Counted from the stretch's first letter, positions 24,001 to 36,016 are shown. The stretch: DNA of 64,000 nucleotides from Medicago truncatula (GCF_003473485.1 NC_053042.1:44727762-44791761), one strand, 5' to 3'. Made by a program: numbers and translations. Notes: generated by a model not told the origin, from the letters alone.

Positions 24001-27000
24001 CCAAAGCAAGCCCATTTTTAGCAAATTGTCTTCCAGATGATCCAATAGCTTGAGCAAATTTAGAAAGTCTTCCACTTGAAAGCAAAAGCGAAAAAGCATT
24101 CATCAAAGCTTCAGGATTGTGTTTAGAATAAAAAACTCCATGAACCCCATCAAGAATCTGAGAGTTGAAAAAAACTTAAATGAAAATGAAGCAATGGCTA
24201 TGGTTAAAGAAATCAGTGAATGACAAAAGGAAGAACAAGAACAAACTTACATATTTTCTTAACACAGGAAAATCAGGTGCAATGACAGGGATTTCAAAAG
24301 TCATTGCTCTGATTAATAATGGAGGAAAACCCTGTACAACTTGAGCAGAACCATATAGGACAATATCAGCTATCAGTAACACACTATTCACATCACCATT
24401 CAAGCCATAATGTCTTATAGAACCATGAGGAAGTCCCAAACGTGAAGCAACTTCCTACACCAAAGGATATGAGATCAGTAAACAATTCAAATACAACATA
24501 CTGAAGGCTGAGACAATTAGCAAAAGACAAGTTGAACACAACGGAATAAAGGAATGTCATCAGTATAATTTACATAGACCATATATAAGATTTATGTTGC
24601 TCTCGTTGTTAGTTTCTCTGTCCTTTCATTACCGACTTATTCCTATCCTACCACTTTTCTTACTGTTACCTCCCATGTAATGGAAAATTCTTCTTGTACT
24701 CAATTATTTCTTAGAGATAGGGTTAAAAGTTCTTATAAAAAATTGATAATAACGGCAGCCTAATGTTATCTTTTGATAGCATGAGCACTAAAATAACATA
24801 TGATGCACAGTACATCTTAAAAAGAGAGACTACCTGTAAAGCGTCATCATAACCATCAGTTGAATTGCCACAAAGGAAAACAAACTTGAATGACTCGGCT
24901 GCATCATTCCTCCTTGCATATTTTGTCAGCAGAGGCCCTATGGAATTCATTGCAACAGCATATTCCCAAGATAGGTCATCATAGAAGATTGAGCTCCCAA
25001 CAACTAAAACCACCATATCATTTTTACCAAATCCACTAAGTTCTCTGAGCTGATCCTTGGTGTGGGTTTTACTATAGCTTTCTGCAGCCCATACATCTAC
25101 TGGCGATCCAGGGATCACAAAAAAGTTTCCAGTGTCAAGCTCGCTATATAACATCTGATACATGAAGAAAAACAAATTTTGAGCACTAGCTTCAAAACAA
25201 TTGAGACAGATCTTATTGAGAAGAGATCCTAATTCCTAATACTAATAATGTCCAAGTTTTTGTGCAAACGTAACTACATCTTTACCGGATAAGTAAAATC
25301 TGGAAAGACAATGACACTGGCTCTGCTAAAAGCACTTCTCCAGTGAGAAATAAGATGCTGCCAACCCATTTGTTTGTAAACTGGAAGACGATTTGAAAGG
25401 CTATCTTCTTGAATAATCCATATCAATGGTACTGAACAAAAAGGCTCCTGCATAAGGCTGCACAAATATAAAACTCACTAATCATAGAATCTAAAACTTC
25501 AAAGAAGAAGAATCTCCTACAACCAAAGTGAAGAGACAGAAAGATGCCACATAATGCTCACTGCTTCGTTGTTCAAATCCTAATTATATAAAGCATATGA
25601 CTACCTTTCTTAATACCTAAACCACCAATAAAATATCCTGCATTTCTAATTCATTTCTCAGACTGATTGCTCAAAATAAGTTTTTTTCATATGTGTACTC
25701 ATACATACAAGGGGAGAAAAACAAGAATGCATATTTGAGACAGCAAAATTCAAACAATCAGGTTCAGCAAAGAAAAAGGTCAAGGAAACTGTTAGGACCG
25801 TTTCTTTGAGTAAGAAAGAATTCCCAGAACAGAACAGTCTTGAGTAGTCAAAAGAATGACTAGAACTCTTTATTCAACAGCAGAAGGGAAAGAAAGTACA
25901 GAAGACTCTCAAAGGAGCACTCTCCTTTCACACTGGATTAACCAGTCATAAAAGTCAATTACTCAGAGATATCCTCCTTCGTACCAATGGAGGGCTTTTT
26001 AAAGACTTGCTAAGAGTAACCGAAAAAACAACAGAAATATCATACACTATTAACAGGCAGAACGACCGCATAACAAACTAACTAACTTGTCTAAGTCTCA
26101 AACAACGCTTAACTACTCTACTTCCCCTTTATTCTATATCCTAACATACACCCTAATGTGGGTCTACATATCAAGACGTGGATAAAAAGCTCACTCTGTT
26201 TACAAGCCTCTCCAAGAATTTTAACTTATAACAATCAACATTAAAATGAAAAATAAAAACCTAACTCCTAATGGAAGCAAAGAAAGCTAACAATTCATTC
26301 GTTCTTTTGCATATAATTAGGACATAAGCAGAATCAAACTTTTATCGTAAAAATGTTAGGCATTGGTAGAATCAAAACATTTCACGCAAAAAATGGTCAG
26401 AGAGAAACGGAAGTTGTGGGAGTGAAAGCAGGAAACTACAAATCTTCAAATTTTCATTCGGCTGGATATTTGCCCCAAATGTCAGCAACTATGAAACACG
26501 GACACCGGACACGACACGGATACTGACACGCCGACACAGCTAATAATTTGAAAAAATCACAATTAAGTGTAATTACAAGTCTCGGTGTCGTGTCGGTGTT
26601 GGACACGACACGTGTCCGACACCGGGACACGCCTAATCCGAGGACTGTCCGTGCTTCATAGGTCAGCAATAAGTTAGTTAGAATTGAACAGGTTCAATAA
26701 GTTGACAACGATATAATCAGCATTAAAATTAGACTTTATGGAAAGAGAAAACCAGGTCTCTCAAATACCTGAGAATTACAAAGAGGGTTTCATTGAATCA
26801 TTCTTGGCCTAAGCATCACATTGACACTGATCAGGGCTGTATCGACAATAAAATCTATCTGTTCATCCTATTACATTACTCGTCCAGTTTTATTTCACTC
26901 ATATCAAATTTTCTGTTTCCAAAGAAAGTAAACAAACATTGATCACTAATTTCCATTTCAAACAAAATACATCCCTATTGATCAAGCATTTCAAACTAAG

Positions 27001-30000
27001 TGCAAAAGTTGAACCCATCAACATAAAAACATATTCACGGTATCTGCGGAATAATTTCAATTGCTAAACCTACCTGCCAGAGTTATATACAGTTCATACA
27101 ACAAATTTTCAACTTCAAGTGCTTACTCCCGAGTAAAAAGTAGGCAAACTAATAAAAACTACTGGAAAACAACCAAAAAATAGCAACACTGCTTCAACTT
27201 TTGGAGACCAAATCAGGAACCCACCAAGAGCCTAACATGCTAATCCAAAGCTCAAAGATTTCGCAACTATAGATCACAGTTTAATAAATAAAAGAAAACC
27301 CACCTTGAAATGGCTTCTTTTGCTTCTAGGGAGTCAACAATGATACCTTCAAAGCTGCCGGGGGAAAAAGTTAAACACCATAACAAGTTAAAACAAGAAA
27401 TTGTGCCAAAAGCAGATTTACCATAAGAAAAAACATGTTAAGACATTATAAATGACACAAGGGAAGGTAACTTGTACTGCCCCCAACATAAAACATAAAA
27501 AATAAATTTAGTAAAAGACACATACTTTGACCAATCAATCTGGCCTTGCTGATCTGTACTGAAAGGAGAAAGGCCACCACCTATGTTTTCCCATATGGAG
27601 CGAGCGTTCCCACGCCCTACTCCAAAAATCTGGCAAGAGACGCCGAAAAAAATCAGGGGCCTTACAAAATGTTTACTTTATTACAACACCAGACAAATAT
27701 TTTAACAAGCAACAGCATCAATGTTAGAGAAAACATATTTTTACAATGATTCAAGTACACTTATTTTATGAGAGTTGAATCTAAGTCCCAAGTTTTTAGC
27801 AAAGCAGCATCTACAAAGAAGTTAAGAGAATATCATACAAAAAATACAAATGACTTACCTTAAAAACATAACCCAACTTCTGTAGATTCTGAATTACAGT
27901 AACCAACATCAATGATTGGGGATCTACCGTCATGTGCCCTAAAATCTGACATACAAAACAAGTGCATATAGTTATACTAAGAGCGTTTAACATGAAAAAT
28001 AACCAATCTTTATCCCACATAAAGCATTCAAACAAATGTGAATAAGATGTATTACGTACATGATACTATGCTAAGTGACGCCCATTAACTTTCTTTTAAA
28101 ATAGTTTGCATAAAAAGTTTAATTGGCTAGCCCACATCTTTAGGGCCTGCATTTTTTGCCCAAGGGCTACAGTACAGGTTCACAGCCGCAAAGAAGTTAT
28201 GATTTTCCATATGTTTTTGAAAAGCAAACAGTCTTTTCTTTGAGCAGTGATTGTGCTCATTACTCAATTAATTAACAATTAGCAAACCCATAATCACGAA
28301 GATGACTACCCAAGTTCATATGCAGGGATTCTTCTCTCTGAATAACAACTTGTAACATTTCATCTTTTTTCAGTTTGAACAACAGAGGAATAAGGATTTC
28401 CCTAATGAAAGTTGGTATAAGAAAACCAGATAGACTTTGCACTTTTGTCGTGGAATTACATCATAACTGTGGGAATCCAGTGCTAATAGAAAATAGCAAA
28501 TCTTCTTTATCCATTCTTTTTGTAATTATCCATTTTTAATAACTCAACAAAAAACTTAAAACTAGAAGTTTGTTGCATTTTTTTTTAAAGAAGTTTGTGG
28601 CATATTTTATTACAGGACCACCAGTTTATTGAAGCAAACCTTCACTTCTCTGTCTGACATTTTAGTTTTACATAAAGATTTCCAAACATCGACTATAACA
28701 CCTATGAAATTATATATTTTAAAAGCATGTTGCATGGAAACTGAATGTTGAAGATTCTTTCCCCCTGTTTGAGTGAACTAAGTACCCTAGAATTCTTCAA
28801 GATATTCAATTTCTGCAACATGTCAGCACAATTTCTGTTCCTCTTAGGCTTAATTGAAATGGAAAATTTAGTTGATAATAGGGGCATGCAAATTATTTAT
28901 GCTCATTGGCCAATTAAATTATGGGTTATGCTAACAACGAACACTTGTTAAGGAAACCAAAAGTAGTGGATTTGCATTGGATTCAACAATATTTTAACTT
29001 TTAAAAAGTTAAATTAATCACACTTTTCACCACTTCTCAATGCAATATTTCTATTTTTATCCTCTTAACCAATGTCCTACTCTTTAGCATTTCCCTTAAA
29101 TTATTTATACACATTATTTGATAACTGAAATTGCATTGAGAAGTGAATATATATATTTCTCAATAACTAACTTTGGCCCATTAAATCCATTCTTTTTTTA
29201 CATCTGACAAAATTAGCAGAAGAAAAAACCACTTTTTATCAAATAAATATCGTCTAAAGAAAGAAATGGACAGTCATTATCTAAAAACAAAGGAAAGAAT
29301 GCTACAACAACAAGAACAACCAAACCTGATCCCACTAAGTGGGGGTCGACTACATGAATCAAAAGACACCATAATATTCTATCATATACCATATTTCTAT
29401 CCAACTCATTAATCTCTAGATCTTATTTTCACTTATAGTTTTTCTAGGACGTCCTTTACCTCTAGAAATTTTTGACTATCCTGCATCTGATCCACTCGCC
29501 TTACTTCGGAAACTAAAAGTCTACTCCACATGCCCAAATCGTCTACACCTAGTAGTTTCCGATATTTTTTCTACTATAGGTGTTACCCCAACTCCCTCTC
29601 TCTCTCTCTCTCTAATATTGTAATTTCTAATCCTATCTCGTCTAATCTTACCACACATCCAATGCAACATCTTCATGGAAATTACGCTTAATTTATCTAT
29701 CTCACCTGATATCACTTCTTGCAGATATATTCGAAAAAGAAGAAAGTTAAGAAAACTCACTAGAGCAATTCTGGGAGCACGAACGCCAATCCTAGGCTGA
29801 AACCTCAAACGATCAAGTGCATCCCAAGAAAGAAACCTCTGCGAAACTTTCCCAGGAACAAACTTAAGCGTACTACCAAACTCAAGACCTTCACGAAGAT
29901 TCCTTCCACGCTCATTCCTCTGTCGAAAAACGGACGTAATAGAACTCTGCATAACCATAGAAGCAAACGCGAAGAGAAACACAACAGCGAAGATCAATGC

Positions 30001-30234
30001 GTAGAAACCGGACTTAGGGAAGAGAGAGAGTAAGCTTTTGCGAGAGAAACGGTTATGGAGATGAGATCGAGTGGAAGAGCGAGGTAATTGACGATCGGAA
30101 GAGAGAGATTTTTGTCGGTGGTGGCTAGGGTTTCGTTTGAAAGGAAATCGACCACGGATCGAGGAGAATGCGACGTCGGTGCCGCCGGTGTCGTCGATCT
30201 CCGGTTGAGAGGAGGAGGTGCGAGAGAGTCCCAT
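21019..30234 (-). CDS. Membrane-anchored GT4-type glycosyltransferase
   Basis: Fourteen exons, minus strand: 29761-30234, 27859-27945, 27526-27629, 27304-27354, 25286-25457, 24834-25154, 24251-24454, 23651-24157, 23286-23495, 22648-22836, 22140-22312, 21674-21826, 21479-21560, 21019-21408. All phases join, giving 1038 aa, the usual size of the plant family typified by At5g04480 and At4g01210. A basic, Ser-rich cytosolic N-terminus (1-70) precedes one membrane anchor (about 76-96), so a type II Golgi-like protein is expected. The glycosyltransferase-1 fold is visible in exons 6-8: PGSPVDVW, VVLVVGSSI, then GLNGDVNSVLLIADIVLYGS and GFPPLLIRAM..PVIAPDFPVL, the nucleotide-sugar-binding half of GT4 enzymes. 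The C-terminal half (HSWVMPTPSFLEFVMFSR) is specific to this family. Sugar donor and acceptor are unknown. Introns host an RTE LINE, a solo LTR and a MITE. Confidence 0.88.
25790..26146 (-). mobile_element. Probable solo LTR, 357 bp
   Basis: The segment begins TGTTAGGA and ends TCCTAACA, a perfect 8-bp inverted TG..CA terminus as in Ty1/copia LTRs. On the minus strand a TTTAAAAAG TATA-like motif is followed by AATAAAG. The flanks (GAAAC left, TACAC right) are only a partial match, so the target duplication has decayed or the ends are slightly off. It lies in the intron between glycosyltransferase exons 4 and 5. Confidence 0.55.
26489..26661. mobile_element. hAT-like MITE, 173 bp, 8-bp TSD
   Basis: Terminal inverted repeats CTATGAAACACGGACA and CTATGAAGCACGGACA differ at one base. 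The flanks GTCAGCAA at 26481-26488 and 26662-26669 are identical 8-mers. The interior is rich in GTGTC/GACAC repeats and folds on itself. An 8-bp duplication points to the hAT superfamily. It lies in the long intron 25458-27303 of the glycosyltransferase gene. Confidence 0.88.
28564..28603. repeat. 10-bp T/A micro-insertion with 15-bp duplication
   Basis: AGAAGTTTGTTGCAT (28564-28578) and AGAAGTTTGTGGCAT (28589-28603) differ at one base and flank TTTTTTTTAA. It lies in intron 1 of the glycosyltransferase gene. Confidence 0.55.
29290..29745 (-). pseudogene. RTE-type LINE 3' fragment in intron 1
   Basis: On the minus strand the translation contains MKMLHWMCGKIRRDRIRN, then a degraded R-RFGHVE, then GRPRKTI-like and MVYDRILWCLLIHV segments. 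This is the conserved C-terminus of plant RTE-clade reverse transcriptases. It ends with the GTCGACCCCCACTTAGTGGG motif and a (TTG)n-type tail near 29295-29330. The coding part is broken by a (GA)n expansion and stops. It starts only about 15 bases from the exon 1 donor of the glycosyltransferase gene. Confidence 0.82.
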
Positions 30235-32733
30235 AGAAAATTAGTGGTGGATGGATTTTCCCGGGAAAGTGAGGGAAAATTTTTGTTGATGATTTGGAGA
30301 GTGGAATGAAAACGAGTGAAGCATTGATTTATTGTATGAATATGAATATGAATATGATGATGAATCAATTAATATTTGGAAGATTTGGTTTGGTTTTATC
30401 AATGTCTTGCTATCTTCGTCTGAATGCTCTATTTTGTCAACCAGATTCTCTCTATTTTTATTACTACATGTCCCATGTGTTACACAAAAAAACTAGGAGT
30501 ATGTCCTTTTCATCATGTCATTTCTTTTTTTATTTTTATTTTCTTTCATAAAAACATTTTTTTTATTATTCCAAAAATAAAAATTTACATAGAGAATTAA
30601 ATTACCAATTTACACATGCATTCAATCATGTGTTGTCACGTCCATTTATTAAATGCAGTACATGACAACTTTTGAGTAGATGATGTACGTGTAAAGTTAC
30701 TTTTCACTTGCGGTGCATGTAAATTACATCCTTGTTTTTTGAAGAATAGTTTGGATAAAATATGTAAGTTGTGTTTGAGAGGATAATGAAGGTATCTTAT
30801 TGACAAATTTTATATAAAATTTATATTTCTTAATTGTTGTCTTTGATAAATGACGTCTTACACTTGTATTTTTGAAACCATTAAGATTGAAGATTTGATC
30901 TCTGACGTGCCAACAAATATTTTTTTAAATGAAAATATGAGTCACATCTATGTTAATCATTTGGTTTCAAAGAGGAAGAGTGCTCTAATAATTTAGAGTT
31001 CGGTCGTAAAGTATGTCAATCTGATCAAAAAATTATTTATCAAAGGATCGAACTCAGATTCACCTAAATAATTCATCTATTGATGTAGTTTATTAACTAC
31101 TTGAAAGCAACCACTTGATTTAATAAACCTATATTTAAGAAAAGCAAGACGTCCCTTTTCAAAACAAAACAAAAAATGAAAGCACATCATCATTTATTTT
31201 GTAGTCAAATATTGTAGCATCGGTCCAAAAAAATTAGGTTAAGAAGATGGAGCTTCATTTTAAGGCATAGAAGACTTTATGATTCAAAGAATAATTACAA
31301 TTGTATTTGCATTTATCTTCCTCAAAGATACTAATAACATTTGAAACCTCAAAATCTAAGGTGTGTATTTTTTACCACTAAATCGAACTTTTTCATTAAA
31401 TCAATGGTTTTAACTTTTAAGTAATTTTTTATCCAAAATCACCATTCTTCATTGTTTTTCCCCTCTTTTAATTTAAATAAGTGGTTGTCAGATAGTTCTA
31501 AACTTTTGTTTCATGATTGCATATACTATGCATTGTCATTATCAACTGAGTTAAATTCACGAGGATTTCTATTTATTAAATTCAATCAAATGACTTGATT
31601 TTCAACATTGCAAATCCAGAGACAGAATTATTCTAGTCGCTTTTATTTTGTCACATTATTTATAGTTATTTTCTCGATTTTATCTTATTTACTTGGATGT
31701 TGTGAGTTTATTCACAAATTCATACTTTTTATTTTTATTGATGTTGAATTTGTATTAGATTTTGACGTACTATAAGAGCTCGTTTGACGCGTAGGATAAA
31801 TAAATATCGTTTATTTATTTTATTTTAAAAACATTAAACGATAAACTATCTCACTGTATTCAGTTTTTAGTTTTTGCTTGTTCTGTTGTTCAATCTCCCG
31901 TCCGAATTATAAAAAAAAAAAAAAAAAAAAAATATATATCTTTTGTGAAATTAAAATATTGTTAAAAACATTCATCAGTGACTAAAAAAAAACATGTATG
32001 AGAACATGCGGATCTAAATCTAACATGTTAAACGGAAATTGGAAAGACGGAGCTTTATGACTTTACAGAGGGACCATATCTCACACTCACACTGAAGGTA
32101 AAAGATTGTCCTTTTTGAGCTATGTATGAAGTAAAAGCTAACCAAGTAAGGTTTACTCAATTGTAGTATAAGCTGAAAAGTACAGCTATTTTAGAAATTC
32201 TTTTGTTTTAGCATAAATATCCTCTACTCGAGATTATTTTATATGAGAAATTGTTGACACTATGTATAAACATGCATTAAATTAAATTATTAATCTTTAC
32301 AGAAAAAATCATTAAATTATTAAATTAGTCTATAACTTTGTGATACGTTTTTAAATAAGTCTTTCACTTTATGAATATTTTAAAATATGTTAAATTTTTC
32401 TCATGTTAGTTTTTGTAAGTATACGTTAGAGATTAAATTGATAGTAAGTGGATAAATTTAAAGACCAAAACAACATCAAGTTATTAAAATACATGGACTT
32501 AAGTGATAATAAGTGATTAAATATAGATATCAATTTGATAATTTACTAGAGTTAAAGATGTTTTTTAAATATTCATAAAGTCAATTATCTATTTGAGAGT
32601 GTTATGCAAAGTTAGAGACAAATTTTATAGTTTATTCCATAAACATATTTAATTCAACATGTTATGAAATGCTCACTCTTTCCTATAGATCCAACCTCGA
32701 TTTTCAAATTATTTTAGAATTTTTAGCCTCTAT
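30235..32733. other. Upstream region of glycosyltransferase gene and spacer
   Basis: The first 100-200 bases are the 5' UTR and promoter of the minus-strand gene at 30234. The rest is AT-rich with an A22-type tract at about 31915 and no exon I can support. A segment beginning GAGCTCGTTTGACGCGTAGG near 31770 resembles one end of a DNA transposon, but no partner end was found. Confidence 0.5.
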
Positions 32734-32750
32734 AACTAAATAAGATAAGT

Positions 32751-33503
32751 TTCTCAGGAGGTGTTTGGTGGGTTTGGCGTCATTGCAGTTTAATGTGTCT
32801 CAACAACGAGCAGTGGTCTCTTAATCGGCTTGCTTTCAATATTCATAACTCTATTGATGTTAACCGCACATCCTTCCTGCATAATTCTCATTCTCAGGCC
32901 GCCGACACTATGGTTAAATGGAACTGCGACAACCAATCTTGTTACATTCTCAATGTTGATGGGAGTTGTTTTGGCAACCCTTAGCGTACCGGATTCGGCG
33001 ACCTCCTTAGGAACAATGCGGGATTATTTATCTCTGATTTCTCCAGATACATTGCCAACGCTTCTGACATTCTTCCAGCTGAACTTCACGCCATCTTTCA
33101 TGGTCTGCGCATGGTTACAACAATGGGAATATATGATTTTGTGTGCTACTCCGACTCTCTCCACTTTGTTAGCCTCATCAACGGCCCTTCCATGAAGTTT
33201 CATGTCTATGCCACTCTCATTCAAGACATAAAGGACCTAATCATTACCAGCGAGGCTTCTGTTTTTCACACTCTCCATGAGGGAAATTACTGTGCAGATT
33301 TTCTAGCTAAGATGAGAGCGGCTTCAGACTCTGTGTTGGCGATTCATACCTCCCCTTCTAATGGGATAATTCCGCTGATTAAAGATGATGCTTAGGGAAC
33401 TTTCTTCCCTAGGGGCTAGCTAGCTTCTATTCTTTTTCTTTTTTCTTTTTTGTCTTCTGTTGTTTTTTCTTTTCGTTTCTATTTCCCCTTGTAACAAAAA
33501 AAA
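32751..33503 (+). pseudogene. L1-type LINE copy, RNase H end, 17-bp TSD
   Basis: It is flanked by perfect AACTAAATAAGATAAGT copies at 32734-32750 and 33504-33520 and ends in poly-A, so this is a complete retrotransposition event that was 5'-truncated. The reading frame opens at the first inserted base and runs to the TAG ending at 33395. It carries the tail of the reverse transcriptase zinc region (WWVWRHCSLMCLNNE), then an RNase H-like domain with its acidic residues visible in NVDGS, PAELHA and YSDS. One in-frame TAG near 32982-32984, just after SCFGNP, interrupts it. About 100 bp of T-rich 3' UTR precede the A tail. Confidence 0.9.
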
Positions 33504-33599
33504 AACTAAATAAGATAAGTAAAACAATAATATAATCAACCGAAAGAAAAAAAAATTTAGAAAAGCTTTTGTTTTGAAAGGAGATATTTTAGAAAGGCT

Positions 33600-33645
33600 A
33601 ACATGTTATAAAATATATATCCCCTATAAAAAACATGTTATAAAA
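33600..33645. repeat. 18-bp micro-insertion with 14-bp duplication
   Basis: AACATGTTATAAAA occurs at 33600-33613 and 33632-33645. The 18 bp between read TATATATCCCCTATAAAA, an A-ended tail containing CCCCTA as in the insertion at 54139. Confidence 0.6.
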
Positions 33646-34051
33646 AAAAAAATTAAAAAATCTAAACCTTTTTTCTATGAGATAGATTTACACCTTTTCT
33701 ATTTATGTATCTATATATTCATGTCATGTATAAATCAACGAGAGAGAAAAATACGACATGTTTGACATAAAAAATCACATGTTTGAATACATTAAAATTA
33801 GACTTTGGAATTAGACTTCAAACTTTTTTTTTTTATCTATTTTGATTGTGAAAACATTAAAATTATTTAACAATGCATTTGGGAATAATAATAATAATAT
33901 TAAGAGAAATGTTACTGCTAAAACCGGCATTCACGTTAATATGAATTAAAATGAAAGAGATATTAACTTATTAAGAGAGGAGAGAGTAATTTTCCTTTCC
34001 AAAAATTCAATAAGAGAAGTGTCTAACAGTGCATTTGCAGGATACTATTGT

Positions 34052-34179
34052 TTTTTACATTATAACTACCATTTTTGTTACTTAGAATCCAATAAATTGT
34101 TACTATAAAAAAATCATATATATTGTGCCCATAAATATAACTCAATTGATAGCTTAAAGACATTGATTTGCAGATGTCT
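34052..34179 (+). repeat. Direct repeat, left copy, with tRNA-like segment
   Basis: It matches 35252-35413 with roughly 6-7% differences. Both copies share TTTTTACATTATAACTACC and GTGCCCATAA, then a SINE-like box A (TATAACTCAATTGATAGC) up to GCAGATGTCT. After the left copy the sequence continues with GGTCGAACCCA, a box B. The 1.07 kb between copies holds a SINE and a LINE fragment. Confidence 0.7.
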
Positions 34180-34301
34180 AGGTCGAACCCACGATTCTTC
34201 AATTATTCTCCACACTTAAGGTGTGTGAATCTAGCCACATTAGATAACTCAATTGATAGTTTTTTCTATCATTAAAAGACTTTACCGATAACAAGGTGAA
34301 G

Positions 34302-34425
34302 CGGGGGTCCCATAGCTCAAATTGTTTGAGCTAGTTGTGGTGATCTTGAATTCAAGTTTGAGTTAGGAGAAAAACAATAACATAACAATTAACATACTAA
34401 CTAACATTTGTCGAAGAAAAAAACA
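34302..34425 (+). mobile_element. tRNA-derived SINE, 124 bp, 14-bp TSD
   Basis: Flanks ATAACAAGGTGAAG at 34288-34301 and 34426-34439 are identical. The body begins with GGGTCCCATAGCTCAAATTG (box A-like), has a degraded box B near GATCTTGAATTC, then an AACAATTAACATACT segment, TTTGTCGAAG and an A tail. This is a good minimal SINE. Confidence 0.85.
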
Positions 34426-34699
34426 ATAACAAGGTGAAGTAGTGATGAAACAATTCTACTTTTTTATCAAATATGTACAAAAACAAAATCTTATTCCACT
34501 AACAGTATGTTTGGTATGACGTTGGCATATGTAAAATCTCGGTAAAAAATTACGTTACAGTAGTAGCTATGTTTTCCAGCTTATGTTTTTTCAGACAATT
34601 GATATTAGAAACGCATGTGTGACTCATGCACTGCCAAATCAAACAGGCAATAAGTATGATCGGAAACATGGATAAAACATTGTAATTAATTTTCTATAA

Positions 34700-35248
34700 T
34701 AAGATTTTCTTTACTCTTTATCATGGTTGGTTTTCCCTGACCAGCGAGTAAAACAACTTTCTGGTACCTCCTTGTGGCTGATCTGGAAGTATAGAAATAA
34801 AAAAGTCTTTAATAATGTCGACTTTGATCTGCTGTTTGTGTCTCAGCAGGTTTCTAAGCTTGTGGAGGAATTTATTTCTGCAAAATGGCAGACCCAAAAT
34901 GGGCGTGAGATGGTGCCTTGCTTAGGTTTTGGAAAAACAGTTCTCCAATGTCATTATCGAAACTGATGCCGAAGTTGCGGTGAAGAGACTGTATGGCGGA
35001 CCTGTTTTAGCTGAAATTGAACCTCTGATTCTAGATTGTTTAGACCATCTTTCTAAGTTAGTTTAATGTTTCTGTTTATAGTATTAGTAGAGATTGTAAT
35101 AAAGTGGCTCATAGCCTTGTTCAATTGTCAAAGTCTGTTGGTAGTGGGATGTGGATGGTTGTATTCCAGATAGGTGCTTAACAGTTTACTGTAATGATTT
35201 GCCTTCTTTTTAATGCAAAAGCTTGGTTTATGTCAAACAAAAAAAAAC
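34700..35248 (+). pseudogene. LINE ORF2 remnant with poly-A tail
   Basis: The plus-strand frame at 34727-34966 contains SLWLIWKYRNKKVFNN and VSKLVEEFISAKW, typical of the C-terminal end of plant L1 ORF2. Later frames carry RDCNKVAHSLV, the end of the RNase H-like domain. Stops and frameshifts break it. It ends in an A-rich tail at 35239-35248. Confidence 0.7.
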
Positions 35249-35251
35249 TAC

Positions 35252-35413
35252 TTTTTACATTATAACTACCATTTCTGTTACTTTTTTTTTTTTTGACAAA
35301 ACCATTTTTGTTACTTAAAATCTAATAAATTGTTACCGTCAAAAAATCATATGTATTGTGCCCATAAGTATAACTCAACTGATAGCTTAAATGACATTGA
35401 TTTGCAGATGTCT
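35252..35413 (+). repeat. Direct repeat, right copy
   Basis: Partner of 34052-34179. It is longer because it carries a 17-bp T-rich micro-insertion with its own 16-bp duplication at 35268-35316. Confidence 0.7.
35268..35316 (-). repeat. 17-bp micro-insertion with 16-bp duplication
   Basis: ACCATTTCTGTTACTT (35268-35283) and ACCATTTTTGTTACTT (35301-35316) flank T11-GACAAA. On the minus strand the insert reads TTTGTC then A11. The sister repeat at 34052-34179 has the uninserted site, so it is a natural empty-site control. Confidence 0.85.
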
Positions 35414-35518
35414 GGGATATAAACCAACAAGATGATGATATGTGAATGGATGTATCTAACTATATGCAGACATCATTCACATAAAAAAGCACAATAGGAT
35501 CAAGTGTTGTACAATATA

Positions 35519-35782
35519 CTACCTCCGTTCTTTTTTAATTGTCACATTTTGACATTTTACATAAACCAATACAATCAATAATTGTTACTACTTTTGATAC
35601 AATAAGTTATACTTTTACTATAACGACCTTATATTTCGTTTCATATATTTCTCTCTCCGCCATAAATAATAAGAGTAATATTGATAAAACATCGTTTATT
35701 GTTGCATTGAACTTTGAAAGTGACAGTTAAATAGAAACAAAAAAATTCTCCAAAAGAGACACTTAAAAAGGAACAGAGGGAG
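35519..35782. mobile_element. Stowaway-type MITE, 264 bp
   Basis: The ends CTACCTCCGTTCTTTTTTAA and, inverted, CTCCCTCTGTTCCTTTTTAA match the Stowaway consensus, with TA at both flanks (35517-35518, 35783-35784). No transposase. Confidence 0.85.
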
Positions 35783-36016
35783 TAACAATTTAACTCATTT
35801 ATTTGTGCATGGTTTATTGGAAGTGTTGTACTAGTTAAAGAATGCTACAGACATTTGATTGCTAAGAAAGAAAATCAATAAGCTGTCGCATCCTAAATTT
35901 ACACTAACTGTAACAGAGAGCCTAAGTGATGTTCAGACTCAATCTTTTATTAGATAAAGTACATTATATACTTGCATCTACTACTTTACACATCAACAAG
36001 CAAGTGCATTGATGGT

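Noticed and set aside
29521..30234. 237-codon minus-strand frame as a stand-alone gene
   Set aside because: The first 158 codons are exon 1 of the glycosyltransferase; the rest is intron and RTE LINE sequence.
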